This document shows positions 24,648 to 32,545 of a stretch of DNA of 64,000 nt, piece by piece (the first letter of the stretch is position 1; the number at the start of each line of letters is the position of its first letter). Below the pieces are notes generated by a model. It had not been told where the DNA came from. It saw only the letters and a list, made by a program, of their open reading frames with translations, and ran no database searches. The position numbers and the translations under genes are program-made. The stretch comes from Methanoperedens sp049303315 (GTDB taxonomy: Archaea; Halobacteriota; Methanosarcinia; Methanosarcinales; Methanoperedenaceae): contig JBAQMZ010000053.1 in assembly GCA_049303315.1 (NCBI GenBank), positions 124,001 to 188,000 on the forward strand, in the 5' to 3' direction.

Positions 24648-24696
24648 TAGCGGACAAACCCGATAGATATTTAACATAAATCAAAAATATACCTTT

Positions 24697-25710
24697 ATGA
24701 AATGTCCCACATGCAACGGGGATTGCATACAGCCGGCAGAAAAGGTACTGGATGAGATATTCGGGATGTATATGGCATGTAGTTCATGTCCCCCAGACCC
24801 GCGGTTTGATAAAAACGCTCCTTTTAATGAGATTCTGGATTCCGGCTCCGGGCGCTGCATGAAATGCGGCAGGAGGCATCTTGATTTCGTTATCGGGAAT
24901 GTCCTGACAATATTGAAAAGGACGGGATTATTCCCTGAAGATGCGGCGCTTCGGGAAGTCGGGACCCCGCTCATTGCTTTCGGGTTCAGGATACCATATC
25001 CTCCAAGGCTTGGCAGGAAAAGCCTTGTTCTTATTATGGATTCGATTACAGAAGAAGCGGCAGGGGAAATAGTCGAAAAAGTGCCGGAGATAAAAGGAGT
25101 GATTAAAAGAAAAGGCCTGCAATCCAGAAGCGTTGGAATATCGGACACGGACAGCACTCCCCATACCTATGAGCTGCTTGCCGGATGTGATATGAGATGT
25201 GATGTAATATCTTCATCCTTCGGTGAACTCTGCATTTATAAGAACCAGTCAAGGATACATATCGAGTTCAATAACACAAAAATCGGGAAAATGGAAGAGT
25301 TATACATTAAAGGGGAACTGGATGGCGCTTTTATAGTCGATGGATTTTGCGGTCCGGGCACGCTCGGGCTTTTGAGCGTTCTCGGGGGCGCAAAAAAAGT
25401 CATACTCAACGATGCATGGCTTCCCGCGCTAAAGAATGCTATCCTGAACATAAAAGTAAACTCAAAAATCCTCGGGGTAAAAATTGATTTTGAATTACAA
25501 GATTATGATAAACTTATCGGGGATGACCCCGTCCTCATGGCAACGGCAGAAGGTAATGCAAAAATCATGGTCTATCACGGGGATATCAGAAGACTTTACA
25601 ATGTGGTAAAAGAATGCGATACGTGCCTGATGGATACTTTCCCTTCTGTTGACCCCTCCGGATTTATCGCCGTATGCAGGGACATTGCCAGAAAGGTAGT
25701 TGTAATTTAA
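24697..25710 (+). CDS. Cys-rich protein with a methyltransferase-like domain
   Basis: A 337-residue protein. The first 55 residues hold CPTCNGDC, ACSSCPPDP and RCMKCGRRH, a probable zinc or Fe-S site. Around residues 210-260 the sequence DGFCGPGTLGLLS, GAKKVILNDAW, then ALKNAILNIKVN is a Rossmann-type SAM-binding core of the class I methyltransferase kind. No target can be named. The end overlaps the convergent ribbon-helix-helix gene by 4 bases. Confidence 0.65.
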   Translation: MKCPTCNGDCIQPAEKVLDEIFGMYMACSSCPPDPRFDKNAPFNEILDSGSGRCMKCGRRHLDFVIGNVLTILKRTGLFPEDAALREVGTPLIAFGFRIPYPPRLGRKSLVLIMDSITEEAAGEIVEKVPEIKGVIKRKGLQSRSVGISDTDSTPHTYELLAGCDMRCDVISSSFGELCIYKNQSRIHIEFNNTKIGKMEELYIKGELDGAFIVDGFCGPGTLGLLSVLGGAKKVILNDAWLPALKNAILNIKVNSKILGVKIDFELQDYDKLIGDDPVLMATAEGNAKIMVYHGDIRRLYNVVKECDTCLMDTFPSVDPSGFIAVCRDIARKVVVI

Positions 25711-26753
25711 TCCTTGCAGCATACATGATTAAAAACTATCAGGCTTGTTGAATATTTAGCTTCATAATCATGCCCGTTAGCCTTAAGAAGCGATAAATAA
25801 TAATCCCGGATTTTCTGGATGGCTTTCTCGTTCTTATAATTGTGATAGACATTGATGCCATTATCCAGTATCTCTATCTTGTCTATGAACATCAGGGCTT
25901 CATCCACGTTCTTTAAAAGTTTTAAGAAATCAGCATGCGGAATACTTTCTATATGTTTTTTCGATATTGATTCGAACATCCCTCCATCGATGGGCGTATT
26001 GCCGGATAGAAGCTCTTCGTAATGGCCTCTATAAAGCGATACCATATTATAATTCACAGAACTATATATATCGATGAGAGCTCTCCAGAAATCTTCTTTT
26101 GACTTGAACTCGCTCATTGTGTCCTTTAAATAACCGAAATGTTTCATTGCAACAAGCGGCGCTGCCCCTTTTTCCCGGGACTTTAAATCAATACGAACGG
26201 TTGTTGCTCTCCTGTGCACCTGATCGATATCAAGACCTTTGTTAAAAGCCAGGAACATTACGACGAGTTGAGCCACGAACTCCCGATAAAATTCGTTATC
26301 TCCTGCTATTGAAACGGTGGCGGTGGTTGGATTAATATCATCCATACAGAAAAGGGATACTTTGCAGTTCCACCCGGATTCGCGGCTTAGCTCATTTATT
26401 TTCTTATCAAGTTCTGATATTGTGATGATTTTTAAAGGATCGAGCAGCTCATCAAATATTTCAGGGTCAAGAGGAATACTTCTTGTCCATTTAAGCATCC
26501 ATAAGAAAATCGGTGTGCTTATCATTACATTTCTACCTGATTCAATCGATTCTTCTCTTCCGGTCAATTCTTTTTTCTCGGCTCCAATCTTTGATAGCGC
26601 TTCGCTGACCTTCCCATATCTGCGAAGCGATACCTCGGTTATATCGATTGCATCCCTGATGGCTGCGCTCAGATTACCCTTGTGTTCTTCAATGAGGGAT
26701 TCAAGTTTTTTAAGATGAATCGGTTCAAGCGATATATTTTTCCTGACGACCAT
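25707..26753 (-). CDS. Ribbon-helix-helix regulator with large C-terminal domain
   Basis: A 348-residue protein. Residues 1-50 look like a ribbon-helix-helix DNA-binding unit (VRKNISLEPIHLKKLESLI, then GNLSAAIRDAID). The remaining 300 residues form an alpha/beta region that I cannot assign. A perfect 7-bp inverted repeat lies 4 bases before its start codon, consistent with self-repression by a dimeric RHH protein. Such long RHH fusions are unusual, as most RHH proteins are 50-150 residues long. Confidence 0.65.
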   Translation of the reverse strand: MVVRKNISLEPIHLKKLESLIEEHKGNLSAAIRDAIDITEVSLRRYGKVSEALSKIGAEKKELTGREESIESGRNVMISTPIFLWMLKWTRSIPLDPEIFDELLDPLKIITISELDKKINELSRESGWNCKVSLFCMDDINPTTATVSIAGDNEFYREFVAQLVVMFLAFNKGLDIDQVHRRATTVRIDLKSREKGAAPLVAMKHFGYLKDTMSEFKSKEDFWRALIDIYSSVNYNMVSLYRGHYEELLSGNTPIDGGMFESISKKHIESIPHADFLKLLKNVDEALMFIDKIEILDNGINVYHNYKNEKAIQKIRDYYLSLLKANGHDYEAKYSTSLIVFNHVCCKD

Positions 26754-26756
26754 AAC

Positions 26757-26773
26757 GATACTACCATAGTATC
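26757..26773. promoter_or_regulatory. Palindrome at the start of the RHH gene
   Basis: GATACTA and its exact reverse complement TAGTATC are separated by CCA. The site ends 3 bases before the start codon on the minus strand, so a bound protein would block initiation. A weaker related symmetric word, TAGT-GCT-ACTA, lies near 26863-26873. Confidence 0.6.
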
Positions 26774-26902
26774 AGTGGGTTACTTTCTAATAAATCTTTT
26801 CACATTTTGCAAATATTGGTGTTATCCTGGTGATAATTTTTTCACAACATGGTTTTTATTAGTGCTACTATAAAGGTTAATGTAGATGATGAACCAACTG
26901 AA

Positions 26903-26939
26903 GGGGGGAGGAGCAGGTTGGGGCGGGTTGGGGAGTGGG
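26903..26939 (+). other. G-rich tract, candidate G-quadruplex
   Basis: G runs at 26903-26908, 26920-26923, 26925-26927, 26930-26933 and 26937-26939 with loops of 1-3 bases satisfy the usual four-run G-quadruplex pattern. The tract is in an otherwise AT-rich gap of 259 bases between the RHH gene and the ferredoxin gene. The 14-mer GGTTGGGGAGTGGG at its end recurs in reverse orientation at 15331-15344. Confidence 0.5.
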
Positions 26940-27012
26940 TTCATTATCTTTACAATATGTTGATTTGATATCATCTATTACCTGATTTATTAATGGTCAT
27001 GGCATTACTGTT

Positions 27013-27219
27013 TTACCAGCCGCGCTCCAACCGGATCGCTTTTGGCTTGCACGCTGTTACGCAGGTGGTGCATCCGATGCAGAAACTTTTATCCACAACT
27101 TCTGCCACCTTCCTGCCATTTTTTTCTACAATCCTGTAGATTCTCGGACCTTTAGGACAAACCCTGATGCATTCTCCGCATCCGGTGCATTTTTCATCAT
27201 CAACGAATATCTCAATCAT
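27013..27219 (-). CDS. Small 2x[4Fe-4S] ferredoxin
   Basis: A 68-residue ferredoxin starting MIEIFVDDEKC. Motif one is CTGCGECIRVCPKG, motif two CIGCTTCVTACKPKAI, both with the full CxxCxxCxxxC pattern. A longer frame upstream to 27564 overlaps the chorismate synthase gene antisense and has no support. It would act as a cytoplasmic electron carrier; it is divergent from aroC. Confidence 0.88.
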   Translation of the reverse strand: MIEIFVDDEKCTGCGECIRVCPKGPRIYRIVEKNGRKVAEVVDKSFCIGCTTCVTACKPKAIRLERGW

Positions 27220-27268
27220 AATTGTAATTCCAAGCACATATATAAACAATAAAGATAAATAATAGCGC

Positions 27269-28366
27269 ATGGCTGGAAATACCTTTGGCACACTGTTTCG
27301 AATCACAACATGGGGCGAGAGCCACGGTCCCGGTGTGGGCGTGGTGATAGACGGATGCCCTGCGGGTCTTTTGCTTGATGAAACCGATATCCAGAAGGAG
27401 CTAAACCGAAGAAGACCGGGGCAGAGCGACATTACAACCCGGAGAAAAGAAGAGGATAAAGCAGAGATTTTGTCAGGCGTATTTTCAGGAAAAACAACTG
27501 GCGCGCCGATATCAATAATGGTCAAAAACCTGGACGTGGATTCAAGCAAATACGAAGAGCTCAAGAATACCCCGCGCCCAGGACATGCAGACCTTACCTA
27601 TGAATTGAAATACGGATTCCGTGATTGGCGCGGCGGAGGCAGGTCATCCGCAAGGGAAACCATCGGGCGCGTAGCCGCAGGCGCGGTCGCAAAGAAGCTC
27701 CTCTTACTCCGGGGCATTGAAGTTCTCGGTCATGTGGTCGAACTTGGGGGAATTCGCGCAAAACCCGTTAGTATCGAAGATGTCCGTGAAAATACGGAAA
27801 AAAACCCTGTGAGGTGCGCTGACATGGAAGCTGCTGTAGAGATGCAGGCTATGATTCATGCCGCAAGAAGCGAAGGGGATAGCGTGGGCGGGATAGTTGA
27901 GATAATAGGGACAGGTGTTCCTGCAGGGGTCGGGGAGCCTGTATTCGATAAGCTCAGCGCAGAGCTTGCGCGGGGATTGATGAGCATTGGCGCTGTAAAA
28001 GGTGTCGAGTTCGGGGCAGGGTTTAAATGTGCGCAGATGAAAGGGAGCCGTATGAACGATGCTATCGGGCTCAGGGATGATAAAATCAGGGCGCTAACCA
28101 ATAATGCAGGCGGGATGCTTGGAGGAATCAGTAACGGTGAGCCAATAATATGCAGGATAGCAGTGAAGCCCACGCCTTCCATATCGAAGGAGCAGCGTAC
28201 TGTTGATATTGGCACTATGAAAGACACAAAAATAAAAATCACAGGGAGACATGACCCCTCAATCCCGCCCCGCATTGTCCCGGTCGCGGAAGCCATGGTG
28301 GCGCTAGTGCTTGTTGACCAGATGATGAGAGGGGGATTCATAAACCCGGTTATCGGAGAAAAATAG
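27269..28366 (+). CDS. aroC: Chorismate synthase
   Basis: A 365-residue chorismate synthase, which makes chorismate from EPSP using reduced FMN. The N-terminus NTFGTLFRITTWGESHGPG and the later GGRSSARETIGRVAAGA and GRHDPSIPPRIVPVAEAM are family signatures. It heads a compact operon with sepS (5-base gap), shikimate kinase and chorismate mutase, so the last steps of aromatic amino-acid synthesis are grouped here. Confidence 0.97.
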   Translation: MAGNTFGTLFRITTWGESHGPGVGVVIDGCPAGLLLDETDIQKELNRRRPGQSDITTRRKEEDKAEILSGVFSGKTTGAPISIMVKNLDVDSSKYEELKNTPRPGHADLTYELKYGFRDWRGGGRSSARETIGRVAAGAVAKKLLLLRGIEVLGHVVELGGIRAKPVSIEDVRENTEKNPVRCADMEAAVEMQAMIHAARSEGDSVGGIVEIIGTGVPAGVGEPVFDKLSAELARGLMSIGAVKGVEFGAGFKCAQMKGSRMNDAIGLRDDKIRALTNNAGGMLGGISNGEPIICRIAVKPTPSISKEQRTVDIGTMKDTKIKITGRHDPSIPPRIVPVAEAMVALVLVDQMMRGGFINPVIGEK

Positions 28367-28371
28367 AAATT

Positions 28372-29985
28372 ATGAAATTCAATCCTGACGAAATTAAAGA
28401 AGCAACAAAGGCTGACTTTGACGCAGCATGGAATGCAGGGAAAAAATACGTTTCCAGTCCGGGAATTAATGAAAAATATCCGCGTGCGTCGTTGAAATAC
28501 GGTAAACCGCATCCGGTTTTTGACACCATCCAGCGCCTTCGTGACACCTATATGCGCCTCGGTTTTGAAGAATTCATGAACCCTATCATCGTGGAAGACA
28601 GGGATATCCACAAACAATTCGGATACGAGGCGCTTGCAGTCCTTGACCGCTGCTTCTATGTCGGCGGGCTTCCGCGGCCGAATGTCGGGATATCCGATGA
28701 AAGGATAGAAGAGATAAAAACCATCCTGGGGGATATCACCGGCGAAGGAATCGAGAAGATAAGGCAGATATTTCATTCATACAAGAAAGGCGAGATAGAA
28801 GGGGATGACCTTGTGCCTGAGATTGCATCGGAATTGAAAGTCCCGGATTCAAAAGTTGCTGTAATGATAGACCATGTATTCCCTGAGTTCAAATCCCTTG
28901 TTCCCGTGTGCTCCCAGAATACCCTGAGAAGCCACATGACCTCCGGCTGGTTCATAAGCCTTGGAGAAATGATCGATTATCGAAAAACGCCCCTTAAACT
29001 ATTTTCCGTGGACAGGTGCTTCCGCCGCGAGCAGGCTGAGGACGCCACGCGCCTTATGGCTTATTATTCGGCATCCTGCGTTATAATGGATGAGAATGTG
29101 AGCGTGGACGACGGAAAAGCTGTGGCTGCGGGTCTTCTATCGCAGTTTGGTTTTTCGAATTTCACCTTCAGGCCTGATGAAAAACGCAGCAAGTATTATG
29201 TGCCTGATACGCAGACCGAGGTGTTTGCATACCATCCGAAACTTGTGGGTTCAAAGACAAAATACAAGGACGGCTGGGTTGAAGTTGCCACGTTCGGGAT
29301 ATACTCGCCTTCTGCGCTTTCGCAGTACAATATCCCTTACCCTGTGATGAACCTGGGAATGGGCGTGGAGCGGCTTGCGATGATACTGCACGACTCAACT
29401 GATGTCCGCGCACTCACGTATCCGCAGTTCCAGTATAAGACTGGCTGGGTTATGTCGGATAGCGAAATTGCTGCTATGATTTATGTCGAGGATGCGCCCG
29501 TGACAGAAACGGGGAAGAAGATTCAAGAAGCCATCGTAAAGACGTGCGAGCAATACGGAAATACACCGAGCCCCTGCGAGTTCATTGCATGGGAAGGGCA
29601 GTTGTTTGATAAGAATATCAGGGTCAAAGTCATTGAGCCTGAGGAGAATACGAAGCTCTGCGGTCCTGCTGCGATGAATGAGATTATTTCCCACAAAAAC
29701 GATATCCTTGGGCTGCCCAGGACTTCGCGGTGGGATGAGGCATTCAAGAACGGCGTAACTTCGGGTATCCGGTATATCGATGCCTTCGCCGCGCGCTCTG
29801 CTAAAGAGATAGAGGATGCTGTAAGGAATGGCAGCGGTTCTGAAACGAGAGTGAGGATAATCAAAGTGCCGTCCGAGATAAATATCAGGATTGACCCGAT
29901 AGCCCAGCGGTATATAACCGGAAACAAGAAAAAGATTGATACGAGAGGGCCTGTTTTTACGACTGTCAAAATGGAAATATTATGA
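28372..29985 (+). CDS. sepS: O-phosphoseryl-tRNA(Cys) synthetase
   Basis: A 537-residue class II synthetase that charges tRNA-Cys with phosphoserine, the first step of tRNA-dependent cysteine synthesis; SepCysS would complete it. The N-terminus MKFNPDEIKEATKADFD, the motif 2 region FSVDRCFRREQAEDATRL and the motif 3 region NLGMGVERLAMILHD are recognisable. The gene lies inside the shikimate operon: 5 bases after aroC and overlapping the shikimate kinase start by 4 bases. The pathway is restricted to methanogen-related archaea and few others. Confidence 0.96.
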   Translation: MKFNPDEIKEATKADFDAAWNAGKKYVSSPGINEKYPRASLKYGKPHPVFDTIQRLRDTYMRLGFEEFMNPIIVEDRDIHKQFGYEALAVLDRCFYVGGLPRPNVGISDERIEEIKTILGDITGEGIEKIRQIFHSYKKGEIEGDDLVPEIASELKVPDSKVAVMIDHVFPEFKSLVPVCSQNTLRSHMTSGWFISLGEMIDYRKTPLKLFSVDRCFRREQAEDATRLMAYYSASCVIMDENVSVDDGKAVAAGLLSQFGFSNFTFRPDEKRSKYYVPDTQTEVFAYHPKLVGSKTKYKDGWVEVATFGIYSPSALSQYNIPYPVMNLGMGVERLAMILHDSTDVRALTYPQFQYKTGWVMSDSEIAAMIYVEDAPVTETGKKIQEAIVKTCEQYGNTPSPCEFIAWEGQLFDKNIRVKVIEPEENTKLCGPAAMNEIISHKNDILGLPRTSRWDEAFKNGVTSGIRYIDAFAARSAKEIEDAVRNGSGSETRVRIIKVPSEINIRIDPIAQRYITGNKKKIDTRGPVFTTVKMEIL

Positions 29986-30845
29986 AGCAATCAGGATACG
30001 CCTGCGCATACGGGGCAGGCACGATAATCAATGCAATCGCCACATGGAAAGGAGCGGCATTTGGCATTGACCTGAAAACAGAAGCGGAAGTTATACTGAC
30101 TGATGATAAAAAAATTCATGGGTATATCGAAGAGGGAGGAGATACAACACTTATCGAGCGATGTGTAGAGCTGACTCTTTCGCGCTTTAGCTCAACATCT
30201 GGTGCAAAAGTTGCGACAAAAAGCCAGATTCCCATAGCAAGCGGGCTTAAAAGTTCAAGCGCGGCTGCCAATGCCACTGTGCTTGCGACCCTTGATGCGC
30301 TTGGCGAGACACTTTCGCCTCTTGAGGCTGTTAAAATAGGCGTCCATGCGGCGCTGGATGCAAAAGTAACAATTACGGGCGCTTTCGATGACGCCTGCGC
30401 CTCCATGCTGGGCGGGTTTGTGATTACGGATAACAAGAAAATGGAGCTTATCAGCAGGGTGGAGCGCGACTCGGAAGTGCTAATCCTTGCGCCCGAAAAA
30501 AAGGTATTTAGCTCTGCAACCAACGTGGGGCGCTCAAGGCTCATAGGAAAATGGGTTGAGCTTGCGTATAAAGAAGCCCTTGCCGGGAATTTCGAAAAAG
30601 CCATGACGCTTAACGGATTCCTCTACTGCGCCGCGCTTGGCTTCAGCACCGAGCCCATGATGGCTGCGCTTGAGGCGGGCATTGAGGGCGTGAGCCTGTC
30701 TGGTACAGGGCCGGCTTATACCGCGCTTGGAAGCCCTGAGCTTCTTGATAAGCTTGAGCCCGTGTGGGGCAGGATGGGCGGAAAAGTGATAAGGACTAAG
30801 GTAATAAATACGGGGATTAATATAGGTGGAAAAACATGCCGCTAA
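29982..30845 (+). CDS. aroK: Shikimate kinase, archaeal GHMP type
   Basis: A 287-residue GHMP-family kinase that phosphorylates shikimate; archaea use this fold in place of bacterial AroK. The ATP loop IPIASGLKSSSAAANAT is near residues 82-98, and VSLSGTGPAYTALG supplies motif 3. The start overlaps sepS (ATGA), and its end overlaps the mutase by 10 bases, so translation is probably coupled. Confidence 0.94.
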   Translation: MKQSGYACAYGAGTIINAIATWKGAAFGIDLKTEAEVILTDDKKIHGYIEEGGDTTLIERCVELTLSRFSSTSGAKVATKSQIPIASGLKSSSAAANATVLATLDALGETLSPLEAVKIGVHAALDAKVTITGAFDDACASMLGGFVITDNKKMELISRVERDSEVLILAPEKKVFSSATNVGRSRLIGKWVELAYKEALAGNFEKAMTLNGFLYCAALGFSTEPMMAALEAGIEGVSLSGTGPAYTALGSPELLDKLEPVWGRMGGKVIRTKVINTGINIGGKTCR

Positions 30846-31120
30846 AAGAGATAAGAGCGAAAATAGAGAAGCTTGATACGCATATACTTAACCTAATCGA
30901 GCAGAGGACGGCGCTTGCCAGGGATGTGCTTGAGGCGAAGAAAGCAGCAGGAATGCCGATCAATGATGTGGAGCAGAATAAGGTGGTGCTGGACAGGGTG
31001 GCGAATGCGGCGACTGAGAGGGGGCTGGATGGGGAAGAGGTAAAGAGGATTTTTGAGATATTGATAAAGATGAATATCGAACGGCAGCATGAGTTGAGCG
31101 GGGAAGGGAATCTGCCGTGA
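30836..31120 (+). CDS. Chorismate mutase, AroQ type
   Basis: A 94-residue helical protein with the AroQ pattern: IRAKIEKLDTHILNLIEQR near the N-terminus, ARDVLEAKKAAGMPI and the C-terminal VKRIFEILIKMNIERQHEL. It converts chorismate to prephenate for Phe and Tyr synthesis. It overlaps the kinase gene by 10 bases and ends the operon. Confidence 0.92.
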   Translation: MPLKEIRAKIEKLDTHILNLIEQRTALARDVLEAKKAAGMPINDVEQNKVVLDRVANAATERGLDGEEVKRIFEILIKMNIERQHELSGEGNLP

Positions 31121-31164
31121 GCCAGCAGAAAAGATATTAATTAGCAACTCAAATAGAATCCAAT

Positions 31165-31602
31165 ATGGAAAACTTAATGCTTCGTAAACAAGAGATTTTT
31201 CAAAAACATGAAGATAAATTAAAAGAAGTTAATGCCGAGATACTCAAACTCATGACAGATAGCATTAAAGATAAAAATGCTAAGGCAGGAGTAAATGTTG
31301 ATCTCGGGCTTTTGAATTCTCTTAAGGCAATGGTAGAGGGAAGCAGTGAAACATCGTTAGGCATGGACAGTCATGACCGCCTTGAATATTCAAAATTGTG
31401 GTTTGAGCAAGCGAGATTCATGGTGGATACCATGAAAAATGATCCCGGTTACCAATCAGTAATGAAGGATATTGATGGACAACTGGAGCTTTATCAAAAG
31501 GAAATCAGCCAGATAGATGAAGAGTTGAAGAACGTTGAAAATGATGAAAAGCGCAAAAAGCTGTTGGAAGAAAGGAAAGAAGGCTGGACTAAGGGGGCAT
31601 AG
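31165..31602 (+). CDS. Coiled-coil protein, unknown function
   Basis: A 145-residue soluble protein, mostly charged helix: residues 1-45 and 95-145 look like coiled coil (QKHEDKLKEVNAEILKLM and IDEELKNVENDEKRKKLLEE), with a less charged middle. No family recognised. It starts 44 bases after the mutase and is less GC-rich than the operon before it, so it may begin the accessory zone. Confidence 0.55.
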   Translation: MENLMLRKQEIFQKHEDKLKEVNAEILKLMTDSIKDKNAKAGVNVDLGLLNSLKAMVEGSSETSLGMDSHDRLEYSKLWFEQARFMVDTMKNDPGYQSVMKDIDGQLELYQKEISQIDEELKNVENDEKRKKLLEERKEGWTKGA

Positions 31603-31726
31603 CTAAAGTTATTATTAGCAAAATGAGTTGAGCGGGTGGCTTTGTAATAAAATTCAGCGAATTAACACTAAGGATATAACGTAATAAGCACATCTTAAAT
31701 AGAAAGAGGATAAATTTAAACTTACA

Positions 31727-31888
31727 ATGGAATCATATTCAAAAAAACAAATTGAAGTTCTCTCCGCATCACCCCATCCCTCATTAGTCGCAGAAGGGGA
31801 AAGGGGATTGACACCACGAAGAAAGAAGCTCTTGGAAGAAACGATGCGCCGACACGATGCAGCCTTCAAAATGTTAGCCGATATGTGA
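31727..31888 (+). CDS. Small 53-residue protein, convergent with the Doc gene
   Basis: An open frame starting MESYSKKQIEVLSASPHPS, with a basic middle (TPRRKKLLEET) and ending KMLADM. An A/T-rich box (TTAAATAG) about 30 bases upstream may drive a leaderless message. Its 3' end overlaps the convergent Doc-type toxin gene by 15 bases. It might be the partner of that toxin in opposite orientation, but nothing in the sequence proves it. Confidence 0.4.
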   Translation: MESYSKKQIEVLSASPHPSLVAEGERGLTPRRKKLLEETMRRHDAAFKMLADM

Positions 31889-32242
31889 TTTGACTAATTC
31901 TTTAATTCTTTTTTCAACAGCTTTCAGGGTGCATTTATACTCGGCGATATTCCGCATAAGGTCTATAACTTCTTCAGCGTCTGCGTTTAAATAATAACCA
32001 GCATCGCCAAGCTCGTTCTCTGCCGTGGCAAAAGCCGTTCTCTTGTTCCCATCGAAGAAAGGGTGATCAACAGCTATCATATGCAATGCCAATGCAGCCC
32101 GCCTGAAGAAATCTCTCTCACGGCTCAATTTGTAAACTAATAATTGCAGTGTTCCTTCGTCCCTTACTCCGCCAGTACCACCATACTTTTTAATAATCTC
32201 ATCATGAATTTCGATTATTTCTGTTACTGTGATATATTCCAT
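31874..32242 (-). CDS. Doc/Fic-type toxin
   Basis: A 122-residue death-on-curing protein. The Fic motif HPFFDGNKR occupies residues 60-68, matching the Doc version that phosphorylates EF-Tu in the characterised bacterial case. The N-terminus EIHDEIIKKYGGTGGVRDEG is typical of Doc. The usual small antitoxin gene directly upstream on the same strand is missing; the 155 bases before it hold no plausible frame. The nearest candidate partner is the 53-residue frame on the other strand. Confidence 0.85.
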   Translation of the reverse strand: MEYITVTEIIEIHDEIIKKYGGTGGVRDEGTLQLLVYKLSRERDFFRRAALALHMIAVDHPFFDGNKRTAFATAENELGDAGYYLNADAEEVIDLMRNIAEYKCTLKAVEKRIKELVKSHIG

Positions 32243-32354
32243 CTAGACCCTTTTCCAATTCCCCCTGATGAGCTCTCACTCCATGAACTTTCCTGAAACC
32301 AATTTAAAGAACGCTGCTTCCTATGACTCGCTGGCTCCGGCAAATAACACCGAA

Positions 32355-32362
32355 GCTTTTAA
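32355..32362 (+). promoter_or_regulatory. TATA-like box of tRNA-Thr
   Basis: The A/T word CTTTTAAATG about 40 bases before the tRNA start is well placed for an archaeal box A element, which usually lies about 25 bases before transcription begins; a short leader would be cleaved by RNase P. Confidence 0.55.
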
Positions 32363-32399
32363 ATGTAATTCCATCCTTAAAAGCGAAAGCCTTCCCCAT

Positions 32400-32473
32400 G
32401 CCTCGGTGGCTCAGCCTGGCAGAGCGAGAGATTTGTAATCTCTAGGTCGAGGGTTCAAATCCCTCCCGGGGCT
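32400..32473 (+). tRNA. tRNA-Thr (anticodon TGT)
   Basis: All four arms fold: acceptor GCCTCGG with CCGGGGC (one T-G pair), D stem GCTC/GAGC, anticodon stem AGAGA/TCTCT round a TTTGTAA loop giving anticodon TGT, and T stem GAGGG/CCCTC with loop TTCAAAT. No intron. The 3' CCA is not encoded in register. The tRNA dimethyltransferase gene trm1 follows closely. Confidence 0.95.
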
Positions 32474-32545
32474 TCCAGATACATTTTCTCCAACTTTTTA
32501 CAATTTTTATCCATCCGCATCATACAAATAACTTATAAACTATTC

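Noticed and set aside
27220..27564. N-terminal extension of the small ferredoxin
   Set aside because: It would run antisense through the start of aroC; the ferredoxin starts naturally at MIEIFVDD.
27856..28776. 306-codon minus strand frame opposite aroC and sepS
   Set aside because: Both sense genes are certain enzymes; the antisense product is low-complexity and unsupported.
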